From Alphaproteobacteria bacterium (GTDB taxonomy: Bacteria; Pseudomonadota; Alphaproteobacteria; Rhizobiales; Xanthobacteraceae), in contig JBBCGH010000001.1 of assembly GCA_037200445.1 (NCBI GenBank), positions 3,224,001 through 3,288,000 on the forward strand: a stretch of 64,000 nucleotides of DNA. The letters run 5' to 3'. Positions 37,371 through 46,000 of this stretch are shown here, piece by piece. The position numbers and the translations under genes were made by a program. The notes beneath the pieces were generated by a model, which worked only from the letters and a program-made list of their open reading frames with translations, was not told where the DNA came from and ran no database searches. Every line of letters begins with the position of its first letter. Position 1 is the first letter of the stretch.

Positions 37371-38475
37371 ATGCCGGAAACAAGTGGCTTGCTCGAGGAA
37401 CTGGAGCGCGCCGTATCGCAGGGCTCGGCGCGGACCAGGCTTGCCGCGCTGACCTATACGACCGACCTGCTGATCGCAGGCCGTTACAGTGACGATGAGA
37501 CTTGGGTCTTCGGTGAGATCGTCGGACTGCTTGCCGCCGAGATCGAAACGAGCACGCGCGCGCGGCTTTCGCAGCGCCTTGCGCCGCTGCCAAACATCCC
37601 GAGCAATATCGTTTGCAAGCTTGCTTTCGACGACGCGATCGAGGTCGCGGGACCTGTCCTGCGTCAGTCCGAGCAACTCGGCACGCGTGAGCTCACGGAG
37701 AACGCGAGATCGAAAAGCCAGGCGCATCTGCTGGCCATCTCCCAGCGCAGGTCCCTGCATGAGGATGTGACCGATGTGCTCGTCTCGCGCGGCGATCGCG
37801 AGGTGGTCCGCTCGGTCGCGACGAATCCCGGCGCGAGGTTTTCCGATTCCGGGTTCTGGCGCCTGGTCCAGCGCAGCGAGAACGATATCGTCCTCACCCT
37901 CGAGGTCGGAGGCCGCCGCGACATACCGCGGCACCATTTTCAGAAACTCATTGCGAAGGCCTCGGACGAAGCGAAGGTCAGGCTCACGGCAATCAATCCG
38001 ATCGCGGCTAGCGAAATTGAAGGCGCGGTCGCGCAGGCAACCGGCGCGCTGCATGCGCGGTTCGGTCCGGGCAGCAAAAGCTATTACGAGGCGAAACGCG
38101 CGGTCAGCAGATGCATCGCGCCGGCGAGATCACGGAGCGGACCATCTGCGAATCGCGCGGCAGAATCGATTCGAGGAGGTCGTCGTTGCTCTGTCGCTGC
38201 TGTGCGATTTGCCTGTCGACGTTGTCGAGCGTGCGCTGCTCGACGACGAGGGCGAGATGATCATGATCGTCACGAAGGCGGCGAATCTCTCCTGGGTCAC
38301 GACCAAGGTGCTCCTGTCCGCGTGTCGCGGGGCGCAGTCCGAGCAGGACATGGAGCACGCGCTCAAGAGCTTCTCGCACCTCAGCGTGAACACGGCGCGG
38401 CAAGTGCTTGCGTTCTACTGGGCCCGCTCACCGAAAAGCGAAGCCGACGGCCCACAACGCGCGTACGCGCGTTGA
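37371..38475 (+). pseudogene. DUF2336 protein, copy 2, with two frameshifts
   Basis: The opening frame reads MPETSGLLEELERAVSQGSA and runs to AKRAVS. A short segment in a second frame gives MHRAGEITERTICES, and a third frame gives ARQNRFEEVVVALSLLCDLP to the end. Loss of one base near 38107 and one near 38153 would account for both shifts. It is a paralogue of the gene at 35493: both carry VTDVLVxRGDR and a later FEEVV/FDEVV block. The ATG at 37371 is preferred to a GTG nine bases earlier. Confidence 0.8.
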
Positions 38476-38593
38476 CGTTGCGATCGATCGGCTTCACCCG
38501 GAACCCGCTTCGGGTCCTTGTTGCCGCGCCATTTTGCAGGAACAGAACGCAGCCGACGCATTGGCCTCCGTATTCACAAGGAGGAGCGACACA

Positions 38594-38898
38594 ATGAAAG
38601 CACTTTACTTGGCGGGTTTCGCGGCGGCTCTGTTGACCACGCAGGCGTTCGCTCAAGCGGTCGTCATCCAGCCCGAGCAGCGCACGATGATCAGGCAGTA
38701 TGGGGTGAGGAGAAGGTCCATCCGTACAAGCTGCAATCGCGCGTGAGCGTAGGCGCCACGCTCCCGGCGGATGTGGAACTTGCACCGGTTCCGCAGACGT
38801 GGGGACCCGGGTTCATTTCCTATCGCTACGTCTATACCGGCGATGATGTGGTTCTGGTCGATCCGTCGAGCCGGCGCGTGATCGAGGTCATCGAGTAG
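38594..38898 (+). pseudogene. DUF1236 exported protein, frameshifted
   Basis: An AGGAGGAG site precedes MKALYLAGFAAALLTTQAFA, a signal peptide. After IRQYG the frame shifts and continues EEKVHPYKLQSRVSVGATLP and VYTGDDVVLVDPSSRRVIEV, a DUF1236 domain. A one-base loss (or two-base gain) in the G-run at 38702-38705 fits. About 101 residues when restored. DUF1236 proteins are periplasmic and of unknown function in rhizobia. A terminator follows 24 bp after the stop. Confidence 0.78.
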
Positions 38899-38921
38899 AC
38901 TTGACCGCTAGACGACAAGAC

Positions 38922-38948
38922 AACCCGCGCTCCTCGAGCGCGGGTTTT
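38922..38948 (+). terminator. Rho-independent terminator after the DUF1236 gene
   Basis: An 11-bp stem (AACCCGCGCTC paired with GAGCGCGGGTT) with a 3-nt loop is followed by TTTT. It lies just past the DUF1236 stop and at the very end of the convergent gene at 38947. Confidence 0.8.
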
Positions 38949-39327
38949 ACTTTGCCTCGAGGACCTGCGCCGGACCGGCCGCCTCGCCGCTCTTCTCGAC
39001 TGCTTTGATGACCGCATCCGGCAGCGTGTCGAGATACGCGCCCATGAAAAACGTTTCGCCGGAGCCCTCGCCAAAATAGCGGTCATGCGCGTCGATCATC
39101 GCCCGTACGGGGCTCAGGCATTGGGGCATCGCGTCGACAATCAGATCGCCCAAGTTCGCGGCAGGATCTTCTTTGCGAAAGCGGCTGTCCGCCGCCACGC
39201 TGCGCACAATGCAGTCCGTCGCGGCGCGCATGAATACACGCGTCGCCGCGCCCCTTTGCTGCAATGAGAGGTGACTGACCGATGGCTCGACGAGCGGCCC
39301 GGTCGCGACCGTGACGATAAGCGTCAC
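38947..39327 (-). CDS. Hypothetical protein, 126 residues
   Basis: The product begins MTLIVTVATGPLVEPSVSHL and is mostly helical (AATRVFMRAATDCIVRSVAA, YLDTLPDAVIKAVEKSGEAA) with no clear signal peptide and no membrane helix. No family is recognised. It converges on the DUF1236 gene and shares its terminator region. Confidence 0.55.
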   Translation of the reverse strand: MTLIVTVATGPLVEPSVSHLSLQQRGAATRVFMRAATDCIVRSVAADSRFRKEDPAANLGDLIVDAMPQCLSPVRAMIDAHDRYFGEGSGETFFMGAYLDTLPDAVIKAVEKSGEAAGPAQVLEAK

Positions 39328-39671
39328 CCGCCGCCAAGTTAGGCAGAATCATTTGAAACTCCCCAGTCCCGTTGGGGAGTTTACGTCAAACATGGCGCGC
39401 GCCAAGCGCGCGGAAATTGGTCGTTGAGACGAAAGGCGGGCCGCCTCGCTGTCCTCACCAAGGGGCACATGTTCGGCGGAGACATTCCCCGGCCTGCTGT
39501 CGCGCTGATTGCTGTTTCAAGCTGGGCATCAGCGACGCAATCAATCCGTTGCCGCAATGGAACAAGTTGTGAGTTCCATTGTCCCAGCGGAAGCCATTTT
39601 CTCGCCAGATTGAGCCACCAATCGCGGCCCCGTTCAGTAACGGGCTGTGGGGTTCCCCAACAAGAAGAGTG
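39328..39671. other. 344-bp intergenic region with two dyad symmetries
   Basis: No convincing gene is seen. The region holds the hairpin at 39357-39381 and a perfect 8-bp inverted repeat with 9-nt spacer (AATGGAAC at 39556-39563, GTTCCATT at 39573-39580), which could be an operator for the divergent genes on either side. Confidence 0.5.
39357..39381. terminator. Hairpin with short T tracts on both strands
   Basis: A 9-bp stem (AACTCCCCA and TGGGGAGTT) with a 7-nt loop is flanked by TTT on each strand. No gene ends directly beside it, so its role as terminator or attenuator is uncertain. Confidence 0.4.
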
Positions 39672-40158
39672 ATGATGAAGAAGAAACTCGTGTCTGCGTG
39701 TGTCCTGTTCGCCAGCGTGATCGCCTTTTCCTCAACCGGCGCCAATGCGCGTCAAGCAAACATCATCTTTCGGTTCATCACGCACACCACGTGCGTCTGG
39801 GACACCATCACGCACGCCGCAACCATGGACACCGTCGCGGTGTCCACTTTGCGCGGCATACGCGCGCCCGTGTTGCGCACGGGGGTGGCCGTCCCCGCGC
39901 GTGGTGCGGCTGGTGGCTCGGCAATCATCTCGGAATGGCCAATCGCAAGCTATGGCTTGCGCGCAATTGGGCTTCGGTGGGCCGCAGCGCGGGAGGGCCT
40001 CGCATCGGGGCAGTGGTCGTATGGCCGCATCATGTCGGGATCATTACCGCCGCGCCGGCGGCAAGTGGATCATCAAGAGCGGCAACGACGGTCACACGGT
40101 GCGCGAGCGCCCGCGCTCGATCGCAGGCGCGATCGCATTTCGCGCGGTGTCAGGTTGA
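39672..40158 (+). pseudogene. Exported His-rich protein with CHAP-like C-terminal domain, two frameshifts
   Basis: The signal peptide frame starts MMKKKLVSACVLFASVIAFS. A second frame then gives a His-rich stretch (HHLSVHHAHHVRLGHHHARR) and RAWCGWWLGNHLGMANRKLW, NWASVGRSAGGPRIGAVVVW. A third frame gives GKWIIKSGNDGHTVRERPRS to the stop. One-base losses near 39763 and 40063 would join them. The Cys-Gly-Trp-Trp segment and the VVVWPHHVG block resemble CHAP-like cysteine peptidase relatives seen in Bradyrhizobium-type genomes. Assignment is moderate. Confidence 0.65.
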
Positions 40159-40180
40159 GGCTTTCAGCTTAGGATAGCGA

Positions 40181-40882
40181 TCAGCAGAGGGTGGTCACCA
40201 CCCTCTGCCCAGCCGCCGCCAAAAAGCCGCCCTGGTTCTGGCTGAACGGTCCGAAGGCCGGACGGGGCGGAGGTGCATAGGCATAGGCCGGACCGCGCTG
40301 ACCGTAATAGTACTGGTCCTGCTGACGCGATGCGGTAGCATCCTCAATCGTCTTGGTGCGGGCCCGCTCGCGCGCGATGCGCTTCTTGCGCGCTTTCTCG
40401 GCCGCGGCCTTCTCTTGGGTACGCGCGACGCGCGCTGCGTCCTCATCTGTCGGAACACCGGTCAGCGCGGCCGGGGCGGTTTGCGGCTCGGCCGCGAGAG
40501 CGGGTGGCTCCATGGCGGCCTGCTTTATTGGCTGAGGCTGGACAATGGCCTTCGCGGGCAGCGGTTGGGCAACCGGCTGCGGCCTGCGTCGCAACTGCCT
40601 GCGCCGGCGCGGGCGGAGCGGTCGGGATAGCGGTAACCGGCTGCAGCAGCGGCTTTGCCTCGGCGGTGCCGGAGGCTTTCTGGGCTGCCTCTTCCTCGCG
40701 CAGCCGCTCGACCAGGGAGGCGCGCGGTCATGACGCACCAGCTTCGCCTTCGGTGAATCCTGCACGATGCGCGGCCCCGGGCCGCCCGGCTCCATGACGG
40801 CGTTGAGCCCGACCAGTCCGACGAACAAGATCGCACCGACCGTGATGAAGTATTTCAACAGGCTAGGCATCAAGGTTGGCAT
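40181..40882 (-). CDS. TolA-like Pro/Ala-rich membrane-anchored protein, middle frame disturbed
   Basis: The 233-residue product has an N-terminal membrane helix (LLKYFITVGAILFVGLVGLN), then a low-complexity region and a charged segment (RVARTQEKAAAEKARKKRIA). Residues from about 54 to 95 are Arg-rich and unlike the rest. A different frame over the same DNA (about 40590-40715) reads ASLVERLREEEAAQKASG, which fits the composition of the flanks better. A two-base gain near 40725 and a one-base gain near 40585 would explain an internal shifted stretch that stays open. The ATG at 40882 was chosen over an upstream GTG. No known function. Confidence 0.55.
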   Translation of the reverse strand: MPTLMPSLLKYFITVGAILFVGLVGLNAVMEPGGPGPRIVQDSPKAKLVRHDRAPPWSSGCARKRQPRKPPAPPRQSRCCSRLPLSRPLRPRRRRQLRRRPQPVAQPLPAKAIVQPQPIKQAAMEPPALAAEPQTAPAALTGVPTDEDAARVARTQEKAAAEKARKKRIARERARTKTIEDATASRQQDQYYYGQRGPAYAYAPPPRPAFGPFSQNQGGFLAAAGQRVVTTLC

Positions 40883-41076
40883 GGAAATACCTGCAAATCG
40901 GTGCACTGCAAACGCTTATGGCCGCACGCTGTTCCAGGGCGCGCGCCAAATCGGTGACACTTTGTTGGTCGCACGAAGGCACGCCTTGGTTCGCTAGATT
41001 TGTACAGGGGGCGGCTTTCAAGCTCACATTTTTGCGATGCGCTGGTAAACGCTCGTAACTCCTTGAGTAACCCGAA

Positions 41077-41103
41077 GAAAAAAGGCGCGCCGCACGGCGC
41101 GCC
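41077..41103 (-). terminator. Rho-independent terminator of the gene at 41128
   Basis: Two copies of GGCGCGCC separated by GCAC form a strong hairpin, followed on the minus strand by a run of seven T (AAAAAAA at 41077-41083 on the plus strand). It lies 25 bp after the stop of the minus-strand gene. Confidence 0.85.
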
Positions 41104-41127
41104 AGTCGGGAGGAAGGGTAGACTCCC

Positions 41128-42006
41128 CTACTCGACCACCGCAAGCTGGACCGGAGCTTCGGCGCTGCGGATCTGCTCATCCTTGTTGGGCCAGAGCGGC
41201 TCGATCAGGTTGAACAGGACATAATTCGTCCAGCGGCCGAACGCCGAGTCCGGCAGGACACGGTGGAAGCGCGCGGTCGGCGGGGCCATGCAGGTCGGCT
41301 TCATGGCGACCGCGTATTTGAGCTTCTTGCCGGACTGCACTTTGCCCTGCCGCTCGACCACCTCGGTCCCGCTTTGCGCCTCGACCGCAAGCTTGACGAT
41401 GCTGTTCACGTCGCCCTTGCTCGCCTTGGCGTCGATCTTGCTGAGGGTGTCCTGGTCGAGCTTGTACTCGGCGGTCGCCTCCAGCACCTTGAGGCCCTGA
41501 CATACATAGCCACCGCTGCTCAGCGCCTCGGCGATCGCGCGGCCGCAGCTTGGCCGCTCCGCCATGCTGATGAACAGGTCGACGCTTTTCTCATGCGAGA
41601 TCGACTCGACGACGATGTCGGTGAGCGAAAAATGGACGGTCTGCTTCGCGCTCATCTTGCCATTGCCGTTGGCGAGAAAGCCGAGATCGACCTTGACGTT
41701 GCTCTCGAAGTGCCGGTCGGTCTGCATGTAGGCCTCGATCTCCGGGCTCGTCGTACGCTTGACGGCGCCGGTCAGTTCGGCCGTGTCGACGTCGCAGACG
41801 ACGTCGAAATAACGCGCTCTCGAATCGACAGAATAGATCGCGCCGACGCTCATTTCGCTTGTCGGCAGCGACAGCGGCCGGTAGCCGAAGCCGCGCAAGG
41901 TCTCGTTGAACTGGTTATCGGCGGGCTTACTCCACCAGTAGGCGCCGGCCGGTACCGCGACCGACATGAAGACCGCAGCGAGCCCGAGGGTCAATTTGGT
42001 GTGCAT
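41128..42006 (-). CDS. Exported hypothetical protein, 292 residues
   Basis: The product has a clear signal peptide (MHTKLTLGLAAVFMSVAVPA) and a mature domain with five or so Cys residues (DVVCDVDT, RPSCGRA, YVCQGLK, PTCMAPP). It starts at 42006 after GGGGAG. No family is recognised with confidence. A 45-residue Cys-rich peptide gene sits just upstream on the same strand, so the two exported products may be co-transcribed from the promoter region at 42171-42462. Confidence 0.7.
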   Translation of the reverse strand: MHTKLTLGLAAVFMSVAVPAGAYWWSKPADNQFNETLRGFGYRPLSLPTSEMSVGAIYSVDSRARYFDVVCDVDTAELTGAVKRTTSPEIEAYMQTDRHFESNVKVDLGFLANGNGKMSAKQTVHFSLTDIVVESISHEKSVDLFISMAERPSCGRAIAEALSSGGYVCQGLKVLEATAEYKLDQDTLSKIDAKASKGDVNSIVKLAVEAQSGTEVVERQGKVQSGKKLKYAVAMKPTCMAPPTARFHRVLPDSAFGRWTNYVLFNLIEPLWPNKDEQIRSAEAPVQLAVVE

Positions 42007-42032
42007 GATGCTCTCCCCTGAAGGCCATGAGA

Positions 42033-42170
42033 TCAGCGGCCCGGACAGCAGCCGGGGCCGCACGGCACGTAGCCGCCGGGGCAGGCATAGGCATTGGTGG
42101 TGAGTGTGCCGCTGACCGAAAGGCCCGCGAGCGTACACAGGATGACGGCGATGATCCGCAGCGTGCGCAT
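42033..42170 (-). CDS. Cys/Gly-rich exported micropeptide, 45 residues
   Basis: The ORF encodes a signal-like helix (MRTLRIIAVILCTLAGLSV) and a compact tail ACPGGYVPCGPGCCPGR with four Cys residues. It ends 27 bp before the start of the exported protein at 42006 and lies downstream of a CRP-type palindrome. It is too short for standard gene finders. The regular Cys/Gly pattern after a signal sequence argues for a real secreted peptide; its role is unknown. Confidence 0.55.
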   Translation of the reverse strand: MRTLRIIAVILCTLAGLSVSGTLTTNAYACPGGYVPCGPGCCPGR

Positions 42171-42282
42171 GATAAAGCTCCCCGTTGTGCCGGCTGGTCG
42201 ATGAGCGCCTTGATCGCTCGTTGCGCTGGTGTCGGCCTACCAGCTCTTCCTGAGATTGAAAGCTAACGCGGACCGCTGCTTT

Positions 42283-42308
42283 TGCTGTGTGAGCTTGCTC
42301 ACACAGCA
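42283..42308. promoter_or_regulatory. CRP/FNR-type operator, TGTGA-N6-TCACA
   Basis: A perfect palindrome, TGCTGTGTGAGC then TT then GCTCACACAGCA, contains TGTGA (42288-42292) and TCACA (42299-42303) separated by six bases, the consensus of the CRP family. It sits between the minus-strand exported-peptide genes and hspQ (plus), about 113 bp before the peptide start and 155 bp before hspQ. Confidence 0.65.
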
Positions 42309-42462
42309 TCCGGGTTCTTTCCGACCGCACTTCTTTCGGCCTGCGCGGATTTACCAGTGCTCGCCAGGGCACCTTGGTGAAACAGGTGCGGCAGGCGCGC
42401 GTAACTTGCCGGAAGTGCCTCTCCTGCTGGCGTTTCGCCAAAAATCGTACTAATCCGGGCTC

Positions 42463-42795
42463 ATGACCAAGGCGCGTGTGGCAAAATTTCCGATCGGGGC
42501 GGTGGTAAAACACCGGCTGTTCCCGTTCCGAGGCGTGGTGTTCGATATCGATCCGGTGTTTGCCAATACCGAGGAGTGGTATCAGGCGATCCCTGCCGAG
42601 GCGCGGCCGCGCAAGGACCAGCCGTTCTATCACCTGTTCGCCGAGAACGCCGAGACCGAGTACATCGCCTATGTCTCGGAGCAGAACTTGCTGCCCGATG
42701 AATCGGGCGACCCGGTACGCCATCCGCAGGTGAGAGAAGTCTTCGAGCGCGCGCGCGACGGCAGCTACAAGCCGAGAGAGCAACGGTTGAATTGA
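42463..42795 (+). CDS. hspQ: Heat shock protein HspQ (YccV-like)
   Basis: The 110-residue protein belongs to the HspQ/YccV family, which stimulates Lon protease and was described as binding hemimethylated DNA. Diagnostic stretches are FPIGAVVKHRLFPFRGVVFD, ANTEEWYQAIP, DQPFYHLFAEN and YIAYVSEQNLLPD. It lies 279 bp before the large protease gene; the two are probably separate transcripts because the gap holds a dyad and AT-rich tracts. Confidence 0.95.
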   Translation: MTKARVAKFPIGAVVKHRLFPFRGVVFDIDPVFANTEEWYQAIPAEARPRKDQPFYHLFAENAETEYIAYVSEQNLLPDESGDPVRHPQVREVFERARDGSYKPREQRLN

Positions 42796-42887
42796 GACAG
42801 GCGTTCGCGCGCAGCGTCGGGCGCTCAATCAAGTTTTTCTCGATCTGCAACGTTCCCGATTTACCCAATTCGACAGTCGTCTTATCT

Positions 42888-42907
42888 CACTCGATTGAGT
42901 TCGAGTG
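42888..42907. promoter_or_regulatory. Inverted repeat upstream of the large protease gene
   Basis: A perfect 7-bp inverted repeat, CACTCGA then six bases then TCGAGTG, lies 168 bp before the ATG at 43075 in an AT-richer stretch. It has the form of a repressor or activator site. The binding protein is unknown. Confidence 0.4.
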
Positions 42908-43074
42908 ACATTTCCCACTCGGATTGACTCCGCGCCGAGGTTGTGCGGAAATTGTTCCACTTACGGCACGGGACATTCGATTTTCGAGCCAGCGCTCACT
43001 TCCTGATTGTTCGCGCGCTCGCCCATGGTCCCGCACACGACATTGTTTTTTTGTTTGCGAGACGAGCACGGGAC

Positions 43075-46000
43075 ATGGCGACAAAGCCGCTCTCGGAGAT
43101 CCTGATCGCGAAGCGAGGCGTTGAAGACAAGCTGCTCAGCCAGCCTGGCGTGACCGGCGTCGATGTCGGATACAAGTATGTCGGCGGTGAGCGGACGGAC
43201 GATCTCGCCATCCGCGTGATGGTGGAGAAGAAAAAAACTTCCGTTCCCAATGACCAGAAGATCCCGCCCGAAATCGAGGGTGTCAGCACTGACGTCATCG
43301 AGCGCAAATTCTTCCTGCACGCGCCGCGCAACCAGAAACCGGTCGAGGAGCTGGATCTCCAGGCCGACAGCGGCACCTATAATCCGGTCAAGGGCGGCGT
43401 GAGCATCGGACCGGTCCGCGCGATCGCAGGGGTCGTCTGGGCCGGCACGCTGGGCCTGATCGTGCGCGACAACAAGACGTCCGCTCCGCTGCTGCTCAGC
43501 AATTTCCACGTCATGGCCGTCGATGAAGACGGCAAGAGCGGCGACGCCATCGCGCAGCCGAGCCTCGTCGATGGCGGCAGGGACCCGACAAGCGTCGTCG
43601 GCAGCCTGCAGCGCGTTGCGCTGACCGGGACGGTCGACGCTGCGGTCGCGAGCCTGCAAGCCCGCAACTATTCGAATGAGATTGCCGACATCGGCCCGAC
43701 CACCGGAACCAATACGGCAGCGCCCGGCATGGCGGTGCGCAAGCGCGGCCGCACCACCGGCCTCACCTACGGCATCATCGACGGCGTCAGCCTCTCCATC
43801 ACGCTCCCCTACCCCGGCGACATCGGCCTCAAGACGCTGACCAACCAAATCGATGTGCGGCCGGATCCAGCGCACAATGCGGCGTTCGCGGATCACGGCG
43901 ACTCCGGCGCGGCCCTCGTCGACGAGAACGGAAAGGTGGTCGGCCTGCATTTCGCCGGATCGGACGATGGGCACGGCGTCGCGAACCCGATCGCCGAGGT
44001 GCTCGCAGCACTGGATGTGAGCATCGTCACAGACAGCAACAAGGTGGCGCTCAAGGATAATCTCAGCGACGGCAAATCGGCGCAGGTCAAAGAGATCAAG
44101 ATCGAGAAGGAAGCAAAGGCCGAGCTCTTCGAAAAGCAAAAGGCGGAGTTTCTCGAAAAGCAGAAAGAGAAGAACGAGAAGTTCGAGACCAAGGATTTCA
44201 AGGACACCGAATTCTTCACCCCCAAGGCATCTCAACTGGTTGAAGGCGGAGGGCCACCCATGAGCGCAAAGTCAGACGATCCCTCAACGCAAAAGGGCAG
44301 CGGCACGGCGGAAGGCGGAAGCAGCGGCAGCAGCAGCGGCAGCGCCGGAAGCAGCAGCAGCAGCAGCAGCGGCGGTGGCAGCGGCAGCAAGACTCCCGAC
44401 ACGCCCCCGAAGGACTGGCAGAAGGATTTCAAGGACACGCTGAAAGAGGTCAAGGACAAGGATAAAGACAAGGAATCCATCAAGGACGTGATTCCGGACA
44501 AGGACATCAACAAGGACATCGTGGATTTTGGAGGCGGCTCGCTGTCGGGCGCGAGCGCGGCCGCGAAACCGCCGATCGAGGGCAAGACTCCCGACAAACC
44601 GGGCGTCGAGAAGCCGGTCAAGTCCGACAAGGAGAAGATCGAGATCAAGGAGAACAAGCCCGAGGCGAAGGAGACCAAGGTCGAGTTCAAGGAGCACAAG
44701 AACGAGGCGAAGGATCTCAAGAACGAGGCCAAGGAACACAAGTCCGAGGCCAAGGAGCACATCAAGGACTTCAAGGAGAAGAACGACGCCAAGGAACACA
44801 AGATCGAAAACAAGGAATTGAAGATCGAATTGAAGGATCACAAGTCCGAGTTCGAGAAGCCGTTCCGTGAGAACGTGAAAGACCTGGTCGAGGGCCAGAA
44901 ATTCGCCGAGGCCGGCGATCCGATCCAGACCGGCATCGCCGCTGGCGGACTACAGGGCGCAAATGCTCCATCCGCCGCCCTGAAGATCGCCGACAAGATC
45001 AAGGACTTCATCGACAAGCGGATCGAGAAATTCCACAAGGACTTCGACAAGACCCACAAGGACTTCGATAAAACGCACAAGGACAAGGACTTCGAGAAGC
45101 TGATCTTCGAGGGCGGCGGCAAGCAGATCGTCGAAGGGGGCGATCCGTTCCAGGTCGCTCAGCAGGGCCTGCAGGGTGCGAGCGCGCCCGCGGCGCTCAA
45201 GCACATCGATAAGTTCAAGGACCTCGTCGACAAGACTCACAAGGACTTCGACAAGACCCACAAGGACTTCGATAAAACGCACAAGGACAAGGACTTCGAG
45301 AAGCTGATCTTCGAGGGCGGCGGCAAGCAGGTCGTCGAAGGGGGCGATCCGTTCCAGGTCGCTCAGCAGGGCCTGCAGGGTGCGAGCGCGCCCGCGGCGC
45401 TCAAGCACATCGATAAGTTCAAGGACCTCGTCGACAAGACTCACAAGGACTTCGACAAGACCCACAAGGACGTCGATAAAACGCACAAGGACAAGGACTT
45501 CGAGAAGCTGATCTTCGAGGGCGGCGGCAAGCAGATCGTCGAAGGGGGCGATCCGTTCCAGATCGCTCAGCAAGGCCTGCAGGGTGCGAGCGCGCCCGCG
45601 GCGCTCAAGCAGGTCGACAAGCTCATCGACAAGAACAACAACCTCAAGCCCGAGGGCAAGATCGAGTTCAAGGACCACAAGAACGAGAACAAGGAGTTCA
45701 AGGTCGAGAAGCTCGAAGGCAAGGACGGCAAGATCGAGCACAAGGACCACAAGACCGAGATCAAGGAGCTCAAGGGCGAGAAGGATTTCAAGATCGAGAA
45801 CAAGGAGCACGGCAAGATCGAGATCATTGAAAACCAGAAGCTCGTCTTCGAGGGCGGCGGCAAGATCAACGAAGGCGGCGATCCCTTCCAGATCGGCCAG
45901 GCTGTCAATCCCGCCCTGCAGGCGGTGAGCGTGCCCGTGGGGCTGAAGCACGCCGACAAAGTCGGGCGCGAGAAGATCGCGATCAAGGACAAGATCGAAA

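Noticed and set aside
42943-43074. Upstream GTG start adding 44 residues to the large protease
   Set aside because: The extension is unlike the following domain, has no ribosome binding site, and the matching stand-alone protein begins where the ATG start would place the domain.
45034-45612. CRISPR array
   Set aside because: Units are contiguous 204-bp coding repeats with no unique spacers and maintain an open reading frame.
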